Shown: piece by piece, positions 52,498-60,459 of the stretch
Position numbering within the stretch: the first letter of the stretch is position 1
Layout of the letters: each line of letters opens with the position of its first letter
From: Kutzneria kofuensis
GTDB lineage: Bacteria; Actinomycetota; Actinomycetes; Mycobacteriales; Pseudonocardiaceae
Assembly: GCF_014203355.1 (NCBI RefSeq)
Contig: NZ_JACHIR010000001.1
Coordinates: 1,304,038-1,368,037 of the forward strand
DNA length: 64,000 nucleotides
Direction of reading: 5' to 3'
Notes under the pieces: model-generated
Seen by the model: the letters and a program-made list of their open reading frames with translations, nothing else
Told to the model about the DNA's origin: nothing
Database searches by the model: none
Position numbers and translations under genes: made by a program

Positions 52498-53481
52498 ATG
52501 GAGCAACGGGTTTTGGGCCGCACCGGTCGTGCGGTGTCCGTCGTCGGGCTGGGCACGTGGCAGCTCGGCGCGGACTGGGGTTCGGTCGACGAGCGGGACG
52601 CGCTCGCCGTGCTGGAGGCGTCCGTCGAGGCGGGCGTGACCTTCTTCGACACCGCCGACGTGTACGGCGACGGGCGCAGCGAGCAGCTGATCGGCCGCTT
52701 CCTGCGGGAGCGCCCGGACGCCGGCGTCGTCGTGGCCACGAAGATGGGCCGCCGGCAGCCGCAGGAGGTGGAACGGTACAACCTGGACAACTTCCGGGCC
52801 TGGAACGACCGGTCGCGGGCGAACCTGGGCGTGGACACCCTGGACCTGGTCCAGCTGCACTGCCCGCCGACCGCCGCGTACTCCACCGACGAGGTGTTCG
52901 ACGGGCTGGACACCCTCGTCGAGGAGGGCCGGATCGCCGCCTACGGCGTGAGCGTCGAAACCGTCGACGAGGCCCTCACCGCCATCGCCCGGGAGCACGT
53001 CGCCAGTGTCCAGATCATCCTCAACGCGTTCCGGTTGAAGCCCCTGGAGCGGGTCCTGCCCGCCGCCCGGGCCGCCGGCGTCGGCATCATCGCCCGCGTG
53101 CCGCTGGCCTCCGGGCTGTTGTCCGGCCGCTACACCCACGACTCCGTGTTCGGCGCCGACGACCACCGCAACTACAACCGCCGCGGCGAGGCCTTCGACG
53201 TCGGCGAGACCTTCTCCGGCGTCGACTACGACACCGGCGTCGAGGCCGCCCGCGAGTTCTCCGCCCTCATCCCGTCCACCATGACCCCGGCGCAGGCCGC
53301 CCTGCGCTGGATCATCCAGCAGCCCGGCGTCAGCACCGTCATCCCCGGTGCCCGCAACGTCGAGCAGGCCCGCGCCAACGCCGCTGCCGCCTCGGTGCCC
53401 GAACTGGACGCCGACACCCTCAAGGCCATCGAGGCGCTGTACGACCGCCGCATCCGCCCCCAGGTCCACGACCGCTGGTGA
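52498..53481 (+). CDS. Aldo/keto reductase
   Basis: The 327-aa product has GRTGRAVSVVGLGTWQLGAD, FFDTADVYGDGRSE (catalytic Asp, Tyr), VVATKMGR (Lys), LVQLHCP (His) and STVIPGARNVEQ for NADPH binding. It follows the S9 gene by 17 bp, but TACGTA just upstream suggests its own promoter. The substrate is unknown. Confidence 0.93.
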   Translation: MEQRVLGRTGRAVSVVGLGTWQLGADWGSVDERDALAVLEASVEAGVTFFDTADVYGDGRSEQLIGRFLRERPDAGVVVATKMGRRQPQEVERYNLDNFRAWNDRSRANLGVDTLDLVQLHCPPTAAYSTDEVFDGLDTLVEEGRIAAYGVSVETVDEALTAIAREHVASVQIILNAFRLKPLERVLPAARAAGVGIIARVPLASGLLSGRYTHDSVFGADDHRNYNRRGEAFDVGETFSGVDYDTGVEAAREFSALIPSTMTPAQAALRWIIQQPGVSTVIPGARNVEQARANAAAASVPELDADTLKAIEALYDRRIRPQVHDRW

Positions 53482-53490
53482 CGTCGGACA

Positions 53491-53745
53491 TTGTCAGACC
53501 CGGCGCATAGGCTCGGCGGCACGGCTCGTTCCCGCGAGATCGTCCCGCCGAGACCTATCGCCCCGGGCGAGTACGGCGAAGCGTTCAACAAACTGGACGG
53601 CCGCAGGCCCTTCATCGAAACCGAGGAACGCGAGGAGCTTTTCGACGCCCTCGACCACGCGGTCTCCCAGGCCGCCGGCGACCGCGATCTGGCTTGGGCC
53701 CGCGAACGCCTCGCGGCCGGCGTCGACTCCGTCCGTGACTGGTGA
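53491..53745 (+). CDS. Small hypothetical protein (84 aa)
   Basis: The frame from a TTG at 53491 encodes a hydrophilic protein with EIVPPRPIAPGEYGEAFNKL and a helical C-terminus (EEREELFDALDHAVSQAAGD, then RDLAWARERLAAG). The composition is coding-like, but no ATG or ribosome site supports the start. It ends 45 bp before the transglutaminase-like gene. I do not recognise a family. Confidence 0.6.
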   Translation: MSDPAHRLGGTARSREIVPPRPIAPGEYGEAFNKLDGRRPFIETEEREELFDALDHAVSQAAGDRDLAWARERLAAGVDSVRDW

Positions 53746-53751
53746 ACTCCC

Positions 53752-53782
53752 TTGACGCTGACACGGTGTCAGGGCGTAGACC
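53752..53782 (+). promoter_or_regulatory. MerR-like promoter with a dyad in a 19-bp spacer
   Basis: TTGACG (53752-53757) and TAGACC (53777-53782) are 19 bp apart. The spacer opens with the perfect palindrome CTGACAC-G-GTGTCAG (53758-53772). An overlong spacer holding a dyad is the mark of MerR-activated promoters. The -10 ends 7 nt before the ATG of the transglutaminase-like gene. Confidence 0.6.
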
Positions 53783-53789
53783 GGTGACC

Positions 53790-54662
53790 ATGGACTACGC
53801 CACGCAGAGCCCGTTCTCCGATCCCGGCCGGCACTCGGACTGGCTGGACGGCACTCCCGCCGACTTCGCCGCCCTGCGGGACATCGCTTCCGGCCTGGTC
53901 TTCCACCACTGGGGCAACGGCGACCCCACCGATCACGGCTTCGCACCGTCCCGCTTCCCGGAGATCGACCTGCGCTACGCCGAGGCCATGCTCGGCCGCC
54001 TGCGCGAGCTGAACCCTTCGCTGGCCGCCGAACGCCGTCCCACGGAGCGGATCCTCGGCTGCTGCCGGGATTTCACCCTGCTGTACGTCACGTTGCTACG
54101 CCACCACCACATCCCCGCCCGCAGCCGCGTCGGCTTCGGCAACTACCTGGTGCCCGGCTGGCACCTGGACCACGTCGTCGCCGAGGTCTGGGACGGGTCC
54201 CGCTGGCGCCTGGTCGACCCGCAGTTCGCCGCCGCCAACCCCCTCCCCCTCGACGTCCTCCACGTCCCGCGCGACCGTTTCCTGGTCGCCGCCGACGCCT
54301 GGTGCGCCCTGCGCTCCGGCACCTTGGACCCCGCCACCGTCGTGGTCTCCCCCGACCTGTCCGAGCCCTTCCTCCGCGGCCTGCCCTACGCCCGCCACAA
54401 CCTCGCGCTGGACCTGGCGGCCCTGACCAAACACGAGATGATCCTCTGGGACATCTGGGGCTCCATGAACCTCGATCCCGCCGTCAGCGACACCGACGCC
54501 CTCCGCGCCGACTCCGTTGCCGCGATCGATCCCGACGACTCCGCCGCCCTGCGCGCCGCCTTCGACTCCCCCGACTTCCGGATCCCACCGGTCATCCGCA
54601 CCCTCAGCCCCACCACCCGCACCCTCACCGAGGTCCCCCTACCCCCGGCGAGTCCCGCCTAG
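53790..54662 (+). CDS. Transglutaminase-like protein
   Basis: The 290-aa product has a transglutaminase-like core. CCRDFTLLYVTLLRHHHIPA carries the Cys nucleophile, PGWHLDHVVAEVWDGSRW the His, and RLVDPQF the Asp. There is no signal peptide, so it is probably a cytoplasmic peptidase, amidase or transamidase-like enzyme. The ATG at 53790 is placed by the promoter 7 nt upstream. No MerR gene lies in the window's neighbourhood. Confidence 0.88.
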   Translation: MDYATQSPFSDPGRHSDWLDGTPADFAALRDIASGLVFHHWGNGDPTDHGFAPSRFPEIDLRYAEAMLGRLRELNPSLAAERRPTERILGCCRDFTLLYVTLLRHHHIPARSRVGFGNYLVPGWHLDHVVAEVWDGSRWRLVDPQFAAANPLPLDVLHVPRDRFLVAADAWCALRSGTLDPATVVVSPDLSEPFLRGLPYARHNLALDLAALTKHEMILWDIWGSMNLDPAVSDTDALRADSVAAIDPDDSAALRAAFDSPDFRIPPVIRTLSPTTRTLTEVPLPPASPA

Positions 54663-54665
54663 CGT

Positions 54666-54737
54666 CACACCGAATGTCGGAACCAGGCAGAACTGAGCCT
54701 CGGGGCTCAGTTCTGCACGAAACCTACATTCGGTGTG
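54666..54737. terminator. Nested double hairpin between convergent genes
   Basis: The outer arms CACACCGAATGT (54666-54677) and ACATTCGGTGTG (54726-54737) enclose an inner stem GCAGAACTGAGCC-TCGG-GGCTCAGTTCTGC (54687-54716). Both are perfect. The element fills the gap between convergent stop codons and is probably a bidirectional terminator, though unusually long and without T-runs. Confidence 0.65.
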
Positions 54738-54761
54738 TCCCAGAGCGTGACTCGCGGGGGT

Positions 54762-55565
54762 TCAGCGGTGGGCGTGGACGAGGTAGCCGTGGCCGACGCC
54801 GGGGGTGCCGCGCGGGACCGAGGGATAGCCCCAACGGCCGTAGGAGTTGCCGACGGAGTCGAACAGGGAGACCTCGCACGACCAGCCACGGCGGCCGAGC
54901 AGGTCCTCGGGCTCGTCGGTGCCGAACTGCCAGGTCATGTCCATGGACGCGAAGCGGTCCAGCATCGGCTTCATCACGGCACTGTCCAAAAGCGACTGCC
55001 CGACGAAGTCGATGAGCAGGTGGCTGCCGGGTGCGGACAGCCGGGTGATGCCGTCGAGCAGGCGGTCGACGGCGGCGGCGTCCAGGTACTGGGTGAGGCC
55101 CTCGACGGTCCACACGGTCGGTCGCCCGGGGTCGAAGCCGTCGGCGAGCAACGCGGGAAGCCAGTCGCCGGCGAGGTCGACGCCGACGGCGCGGCGCACC
55201 CCGACCGGGGCGGAACCGACGAGGGTCGACTTGAGGCTCAGCACCTCGGGACGGTCCAGCTCGTAGACGACGGAGTCGCGGAGCACGTCGAGCCGGTAGG
55301 CCCGGGAGTCCATGCCGGCGGCGACGATGACCAGCTGCGACGGCCGCAGCCGCACCAGCTTGTCGTCGAGGTACTTGGTACGAACCGAGATGGTGGAGTT
55401 GTCGCCGAACTCCTCGAGCAGCCGGTCGCCGACGTCGCCGGCGAGCCGTGAGGCGAAGGGATCCACGAACAGCCGGTCGGGTCGCTGCGACTCGCGGGCA
55501 CGAAGTGCCGCGGTCAGCCGGCCGGTGAGGGCGACCTGGTCAAGTTCATTCACGGTGCCGAGCAT
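54762..55565 (-). CDS. SAM-dependent methyltransferase (TIGR00027/PPM-like)
   Basis: The 267-aa product has RPDRLFVDPFASRLAGDVGD, IVAAGMDSRAYRLDVLRDSV, VYELDRPEVLSLKS and TVWTVEGLTQYLDAAAVDRL, typical of the mycobacterial TIGR00027 O-methyltransferase family. I start at the ATG 55565 (LGTVNELDQ). The substrate is unknown. It is divergent from a double Lrp regulator. Confidence 0.92.
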   Translation of the reverse strand: MLGTVNELDQVALTGRLTAALRARESQRPDRLFVDPFASRLAGDVGDRLLEEFGDNSTISVRTKYLDDKLVRLRPSQLVIVAAGMDSRAYRLDVLRDSVVYELDRPEVLSLKSTLVGSAPVGVRRAVGVDLAGDWLPALLADGFDPGRPTVWTVEGLTQYLDAAAVDRLLDGITRLSAPGSHLLIDFVGQSLLDSAVMKPMLDRFASMDMTWQFGTDEPEDLLGRRGWSCEVSLFDSVGNSYGRWGYPSVPRGTPGVGHGYLVHAHR

Positions 55566-55638
55566 TGCCCCGCCCAACAGAACAGGCCATCACACGAGCT
55601 GATCCTGACGGAATCCGAAGCGAAGCTAGCCTGTTGTG

Positions 55639-56577
55639 GTGGATTCACTCGACCGGCAGCTGGTGCACGCCCTCGGCGTGGACGGCCGCGCCTCGTTCAG
55701 CCGGATCGGGGCGGCGCTGGACCGCTCCGACCGCACGATCGCCCACCGCTACCGCCAGCTGCACGCGGCCGGCCTGCGCGTGGTCGGCGTCGTCAACGCC
55801 AGAAGGGCCGGCCAGGTGGACTGGCTGGTACGCATCAGGTGCGCCCCCGACGCGGCCGCCACAGTGGCCACGGCCCTGTCCCGCCGCGACGACACCAGCT
55901 GGGTGGCGATCCTCTCCGGCGGCACGGAGATCACGTGCATCACCAGGATCCGCACCGGCGACGACCATCTCCTGTTGCAGCGGCTGGCCCGCACGCCCCG
56001 CATCAACGACGTGACGGCGCACTGCATGCTGCGTGAACTGGCCGGAGTCGGCGGCTGGCCGGTCAGGGTGTCCACGCTGACTCCCGACCAGATCGACGCG
56101 ATCCGCCCGCCGACAACCGAAACCGGCCCCGTGGGCGAGCTGACCGACGCGGACTGGGCGCTCGTCGGCGCGCTGGCGATCGACGGCCGCACGACCTATC
56201 CCCGGCTGGCCGCGGTGACGGGCTGGTCGGAGTCGACGGTCCGCCGCCGCCTGGCCGACCTGCTCGCCGACGGCATCCTGTACTTCGACATCGACATCGA
56301 CCCGGCGCTGTTCGGCTACGGCTGCCAGGCGATCATCTGGCTGACCGTGCAGCCGGCCGCGCTGAACGCGATCGCGCAAACGCTTGCCGGCCACCTGGAG
56401 ATCGCCTTCGCCGCGGCCACCACGGGGTCCAGCAACATCGTCGCCTTCGTGGTCGTGCGCGACCTCGACGACCTGTACGACTACCTGGCCGACCGGATCG
56501 GCGGCCTGCCGGGCGTCCTCCAGGTGGACACCGCGCCGATGGGACGGCAGGTGAAATACGCCGGCCGGACCGTGTAG
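55639..56577 (+). CDS. Double-module Lrp/AsnC regulator
   Basis: The product is about 312 aa with two AsnC-like units. The first HTH is near 5-45 (GVDGRASFSRIGAALDRSDR) with its ligand domain. The second HTH is near 170-215 (LAIDGRTTYPRLAAVTGWSE, then STVRRRLADL), with a RAM-type domain to the end. Duplicated Lrp proteins are known in actinobacteria. The first of two adjacent GTGs is at 55636; the second sits 7 nt after a TAGCCT -10, so I favour a leaderless start there. It may control the divergent methyltransferase. Confidence 0.9.
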   Translation: MDSLDRQLVHALGVDGRASFSRIGAALDRSDRTIAHRYRQLHAAGLRVVGVVNARRAGQVDWLVRIRCAPDAAATVATALSRRDDTSWVAILSGGTEITCITRIRTGDDHLLLQRLARTPRINDVTAHCMLRELAGVGGWPVRVSTLTPDQIDAIRPPTTETGPVGELTDADWALVGALAIDGRTTYPRLAAVTGWSESTVRRRLADLLADGILYFDIDIDPALFGYGCQAIIWLTVQPAALNAIAQTLAGHLEIAFAAATTGSSNIVAFVVVRDLDDLYDYLADRIGGLPGVLQVDTAPMGRQVKYAGRTV

Positions 56578-56637
56578 AGAATCGCGGATCGGCTCCGACC
56601 AGCTCGTGAAGCGCACCGACACGAGAGGAGAGCCGCG

Positions 56638-57252
56638 ATGAAGGTTGTCGAGCCCGAGGAGTGGCAGGCCGCCCGCAAGGAGCTGCTGGCCCGCGAGCAG
56701 GAGCTGGCGGCCGCGCACGAGGCCGTCCGCAACGCCCGCCAGCAGCTGCCGATGGTCCGCGTGGACAAGCCGTACGCCTACCGGGGCGCCGACGGCGAGG
56801 TGGGCCTGCTGGACATGTTCGAGGGCCGCCGCCAGCTTATCGTCTACCACTTCATGTTCGACCCGAGCTGGGACCAGGGCTGCAAGTGGTGCTCCTACCT
56901 GGTGGACAACATCGGGCACCTGTCGCACCTGCACGTCCGCGACACCACGCTGGCCCTGGTGTCCCGGGCGCCGATCGAGAAGATCCTGCCGTTCCGCGAG
57001 CGCATGGGCTGGACGCTGCCCTGGTACTCGTCCTACGGCAGCGACTTCAACGACGATTTCCGGGCGACGCTGGACAAAGCGGAACAGGGCGGCGCGAGCG
57101 TGTTCCTGCGCGACGGCGACACCGTCTTCCACACCTACTCGGCCTTCGGCGAGAGCATGGACCTGGTCCACACCGTCGACAACTACCTGGACCTCACTCC
57201 GCTGGGTCGTGGCGACAACATGAATTGGCTACGTCACCATGACAGGTACTGA
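56638..57252 (+). CDS. DUF899 thioredoxin-like protein
   Basis: The 204-aa product has KELLAREQELAAAHEAVRNA, LLDMFEGRRQLIVYHFMFDP, SWDQGCKWCSYLVDNIGHL (CxxC-like) and SDFNDDF, the DUF899 pattern. The fold is thioredoxin-like, but its redox partner is unknown. The start follows GAGAGGAGAGCCGCG. It is probably transcribed with or after the Lrp gene. Confidence 0.9.
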   Translation: MKVVEPEEWQAARKELLAREQELAAAHEAVRNARQQLPMVRVDKPYAYRGADGEVGLLDMFEGRRQLIVYHFMFDPSWDQGCKWCSYLVDNIGHLSHLHVRDTTLALVSRAPIEKILPFRERMGWTLPWYSSYGSDFNDDFRATLDKAEQGGASVFLRDGDTVFHTYSAFGESMDLVHTVDNYLDLTPLGRGDNMNWLRHHDRY

Positions 57253-57299
57253 CCAGTCCGAGTAGGACGAACTACCATGGCGGGAATCGGGGGGTCGCC

Positions 57300-58067
57300 A
57301 TGGAGTGGGACATTCGGGTGCACGGCCCGCGCGACACAGCGCACTCGGTGTTGCTGCTGTCGGGCGGGCTGAGCACCGCCGAGTTCTACGCCGAAGTCGC
57401 GGCGCGGCCGGAACTCGCCGGCCTCAAGCTGGTCGCGGCGACGCTGCCCGGTCACGGCGGCTCGCCGCCACCGGAGGATCCCGGCATCGAGGCGTGCGCC
57501 CACGACGCCGCGAAGCTGGCCGCCGAGCACGGTTGCGACGTGGTCGTCGGCTACAGCATGGGCGCGAACGTGGCATTGGAGATGGCGGCCGCCGAGGGTT
57601 TCACCGGCCCGATCATCCTGCTGGGGCCCAGTTTCTCGGTGCCGGACGAGATGCTGACGTTGCGCGTCCTCGACCGCCTCTCGATCGTGTTCGGGCAGCT
57701 GCCGTACGCCTTCATGCTGGAATTCACCGATGTGGCGCTCAGTGCCGCACAACTGCCGCCGGAACGGCGAAACGTGCTCGGAAACGAGGTGCGGAAGAAC
57801 AATCCGCGGCACATTCGGCGGCTGATCAGGGCGTATCTGGACTACCTTCGACAGCACGGGTCCGTCGCCCCGCGGCTGTGTGAGACGACCGTGCCGGCCT
57901 GGGTCGTGCACGCCGAACGCGGCGACGGCGGGCTCACCGCGGCCGAGCGCCGCACCCTGACCGCCTGTCCCACCACCACGGTCGTGACCGTGCCGGGCAC
58001 GAGTTGGTTCCTGCCCAACGAGAAGCCCGAGCTGGTCGCCGACCTGATCCTCGGAGCGCTACCTTGA
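57300..58067 (+). CDS. Alpha/beta-hydrolase
   Basis: The 255-aa product has LLSGGLSTAEF near the oxyanion loop, LPGHGGSPPP, and VVVGYSMGANVALEM (nucleophile Ser). A terminal PGTSWFLPNEKP segment lacks an obvious catalytic His. The stop overlaps the start of the catalase-related gene (TTGA), so the two are coupled. The function is unknown. Confidence 0.85.
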   Translation: MEWDIRVHGPRDTAHSVLLLSGGLSTAEFYAEVAARPELAGLKLVAATLPGHGGSPPPEDPGIEACAHDAAKLAAEHGCDVVVGYSMGANVALEMAAAEGFTGPIILLGPSFSVPDEMLTLRVLDRLSIVFGQLPYAFMLEFTDVALSAAQLPPERRNVLGNEVRKNNPRHIRRLIRAYLDYLRQHGSVAPRLCETTVPAWVVHAERGDGGLTAAERRTLTACPTTTVVTVPGTSWFLPNEKPELVADLILGALP

Positions 58068-58975
58068 CCGACCCCGTGACCGTTGTCGACGCGATGGAGC
58101 GGATGTCCGGACTGCACCCCGGTTTCCGCCGGACCCACGCCCTGGGCCGCTGCTACGACGCCGTGTTCACCCCGTCCGGCGCGGCCGCCGCGTACACCAC
58201 GGCGGCGCACCTGCGGTCCGAGCCGACGCCGGCAATCGTTCGCTACTCCAACACCGCCGGCGATCCGGCCGAGCCGGACGGCGGCACGCCGGTGGTACGG
58301 GGAATGGCCGTCAAGTTCCTCTCCCCCGAGACGGACCTGGTGTCGCTCAACGTGCCGGTGTTCATGGCGTCCACGCCGGCGAAGTTCCTGGACATGACCA
58401 GGGCGCTGACCGACCAGCCGAAGGGCAGCCGGCAACGCGCCGACGCGGTGATCGCGTTCATCACCGCGAACCCCGAGTCCGCGCACGCCTTCCAGGAGGC
58501 GGCGACCATTCCCGTGCCGGAAAGCTACGCCACCATCCGGTTCTGGGCCCAGCACGCGTTCGTCTGGGTGGGGCCGGACGGCACCTGCCGATTCGTCCGG
58601 TACCGCTGGGAACCCGACGCCGGGTTGCGCCACCTGAGGGCGGAGGACACCGCCGACTGGGTGCCGGGTCACCTGCTCGACGAGTTGACCGATCGTCTCG
58701 GCCGAGCGCCGGTCTCGTTCACCCTGAAGGTGCAGTTCGCCGGCCCGGAGGACCCGACCGCCGATCCCACGCAGCCCTGGCCGGACGACCGGCCGGAGAT
58801 CGACGCCGGCCGGCTGGAGATCGTGAAACCGGTGGCGGACCAGGAGTTCTGGGACCGCACGGTGTTCGATCCGACCCGGCTGACCGACGGCATCGAGCTG
58901 TCCGACGATCCCGTGCTGGCCTACCGGAAGCAGGCGTACGCGGAGGGACACCGCCGCCGCGCGGCCGGCCGGTAG
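58064..58975 (+). CDS. Catalase-related (SrpA-like) haem peroxidase
   Basis: The 303-aa product is the short catalase-fold type. FRRTHALGRCYDAVFTPSG holds the distal His, IVRYSNTAGDPAEPDG and VRGMAVKFLSP follow, and FDPTRLTDGIELSDDPVLAY precedes the proximal-Tyr region. Without the long catalase domains, such proteins act as organic-hydroperoxide peroxidases. I choose the TTG overlapping the hydrolase stop because GGAG lies before it; GTG at 58076 is possible. Confidence 0.88.
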   Translation: MTDPVTVVDAMERMSGLHPGFRRTHALGRCYDAVFTPSGAAAAYTTAAHLRSEPTPAIVRYSNTAGDPAEPDGGTPVVRGMAVKFLSPETDLVSLNVPVFMASTPAKFLDMTRALTDQPKGSRQRADAVIAFITANPESAHAFQEAATIPVPESYATIRFWAQHAFVWVGPDGTCRFVRYRWEPDAGLRHLRAEDTADWVPGHLLDELTDRLGRAPVSFTLKVQFAGPEDPTADPTQPWPDDRPEIDAGRLEIVKPVADQEFWDRTVFDPTRLTDGIELSDDPVLAYRKQAYAEGHRRRAAGR

Positions 58976-59021
58976 CCGTCTTGTCCACTGTGGAGTGAAG
59001 CACCTGCGGTACGCTGGCCGT

Positions 59022-60257
59022 ATGCGCGAGACCCGCATCCTGGACGCGGCGGCCGAGGTGTTCGCGACGCAGGGCCTGTCGGCCACCCTCGCCGACGTCG
59101 CCAAGCAGGCCGACGTCGGCGTGGCGACGGTGTACCGGTGGTTCGCGAGCAAGGACGACCTGGTGCACGGGGTGTACGCGGCGCGGCTGGCCGAGGCCGA
59201 GGAGCTGGCGCGGGTCGCCGCCGCGGCCGCCGACCCATGGACCGGGGTGGCCGCGTTCCTGGAGCGCATGGCGGTGGACATCGCCGCCGACAAGGGCTGG
59301 CACGAGCTGCTCACCGGCGCGTACACCGAGATCCTCGGCTGCGCCCGCACCGGCCTGGTCGATCTGGTCGAGGCCGCCCAGCACCGCATCGGCGAGCACG
59401 TGGCGGTGCTGGTGCGGCGGGCCAAGGAGGCCGGGCAGCTGCGGGCCGACTTCGAGCCGTCGGACCTGATGCCGCTGGCGCTGTCCGTGCAGGCGGCGGG
59501 TGACCTGCACCAGCGGGCTGTCGGTTTCCTGTTGGACGGACTGCGGGTGGCGCGGGACCGGCCCAGCGCCCTGCCGACGCCGGCGCTGGCCGACCGGGAT
59601 TCGGTTGCCTTGACCCGGATGCGCCGGGCCGCCGCGCGACCGCCGTTGCGGGGCAGGGAATCCCCGTCGCAGCTGGACGTGATCGTGCGGACGGCGATGG
59701 AGCTGCTGGACGAGTCCGGTTTCGACGCCGTGACGCTGCGGGCGGTGGCGTCCCGGATCGGGGTGCGGCTGAACACCGTGTCCTGGCACGTGAAGACCAA
59801 GGCGCGGCTGCACGACCTGATGGCCGACGCGGTCCTGGCCGAGATCGACCTGAACGGGCTACCCGAGGACTGGCGAGAGCGGGTGAGCGCCCTCGCGCAC
59901 CGCTACCGCCGAGCGCTGCTGTCGCACCGGGACGGCGGGCGGCTGGTGGCCAGCACGTTCGGCGCGGAGCCGGCCACCCTCGCCGCCGCCGACACGCTCG
60001 TCGCCGCGCTGTTGGACGGCGGACTGCCCGCCTCGGCGGCGGCCTGGACGTGTTGGACGATCATCTACTTCACGTTGGGTCTGGTGCAGGAGGAGCAGGG
60101 CACCCCGGGCGCGCTGGCCGATCAGGTGACCGGCACCGGCCGGTTCCCGTCGCTGGCGCTGGTGCTGCCCCATCTGGCCGACGACGAGTACGAGACCCGG
60201 TTCCGCTTCGGGCTGGACCTCATTCTCGCGTCGGCGGCCCAGCCGTCGCACGCCTGA
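59022..60257 (+). CDS. Tandem TetR regulator (two fused TetR units)
   Basis: The 411-aa product (from ATG 59022) has two complete TetR units. The first HTH is near 1-50 (AEVFATQGLSATLADVAKQA, GVATVYRWFASKDDL). The second is near 225-275 (MELLDESGFDAVTLRAVASR, LNTVSWHVKTKARLHDLMAD, the TetR_C class HTH). Each has its own ligand domain. Because TetR repressors work as dimers, one chain may form a pseudo-dimer with unequal halves. TACGCT 6 nt before the ATG suggests a leaderless message. Confidence 0.9.
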   Translation: MRETRILDAAAEVFATQGLSATLADVAKQADVGVATVYRWFASKDDLVHGVYAARLAEAEELARVAAAAADPWTGVAAFLERMAVDIAADKGWHELLTGAYTEILGCARTGLVDLVEAAQHRIGEHVAVLVRRAKEAGQLRADFEPSDLMPLALSVQAAGDLHQRAVGFLLDGLRVARDRPSALPTPALADRDSVALTRMRRAAARPPLRGRESPSQLDVIVRTAMELLDESGFDAVTLRAVASRIGVRLNTVSWHVKTKARLHDLMADAVLAEIDLNGLPEDWRERVSALAHRYRRALLSHRDGGRLVASTFGAEPATLAAADTLVAALLDGGLPASAAAWTCWTIIYFTLGLVQEEQGTPGALADQVTGTGRFPSLALVLPHLADDEYETRFRFGLDLILASAAQPSHA

Positions 60258-60455
60258 GGAAGTCCACGCCGAGGCCGACGACTTCCTCGCTGGTCCACGG
60301 CAGCGCGCGGCCGGGTCACCGAGCCGGGCGGCGAGATGATGCCGTCGGCGCTGCCGTGCCAGATCTGGAGCGCCGGGGCGCTGGCGGTGATGTGGTTGAG
60401 CGGGCTGGCGTCGGGCCCGGCGTCCAGCAGGGTCCGGGTGCTGGTGCCACCGGGT
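60240..60455 (-). pseudogene. C-terminal remnant of an alpha/beta-hydrolase, frameshifted
   Basis: One minus frame reads RTLLDAGPDASPLNHITASA and PALQIWHGSADGIISPPGS, a typical esterase segment with the catalytic Asp (HGSAD). Another then reads PWTSEEVVGLGVDFLRRATA, a typical C-terminal helix. The two frames do not join, and the N-terminal part is missing. It lies between the tandem TetR and the ligase gene and has no start. Confidence 0.5.
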
Positions 60456-60459
60456 GTGG

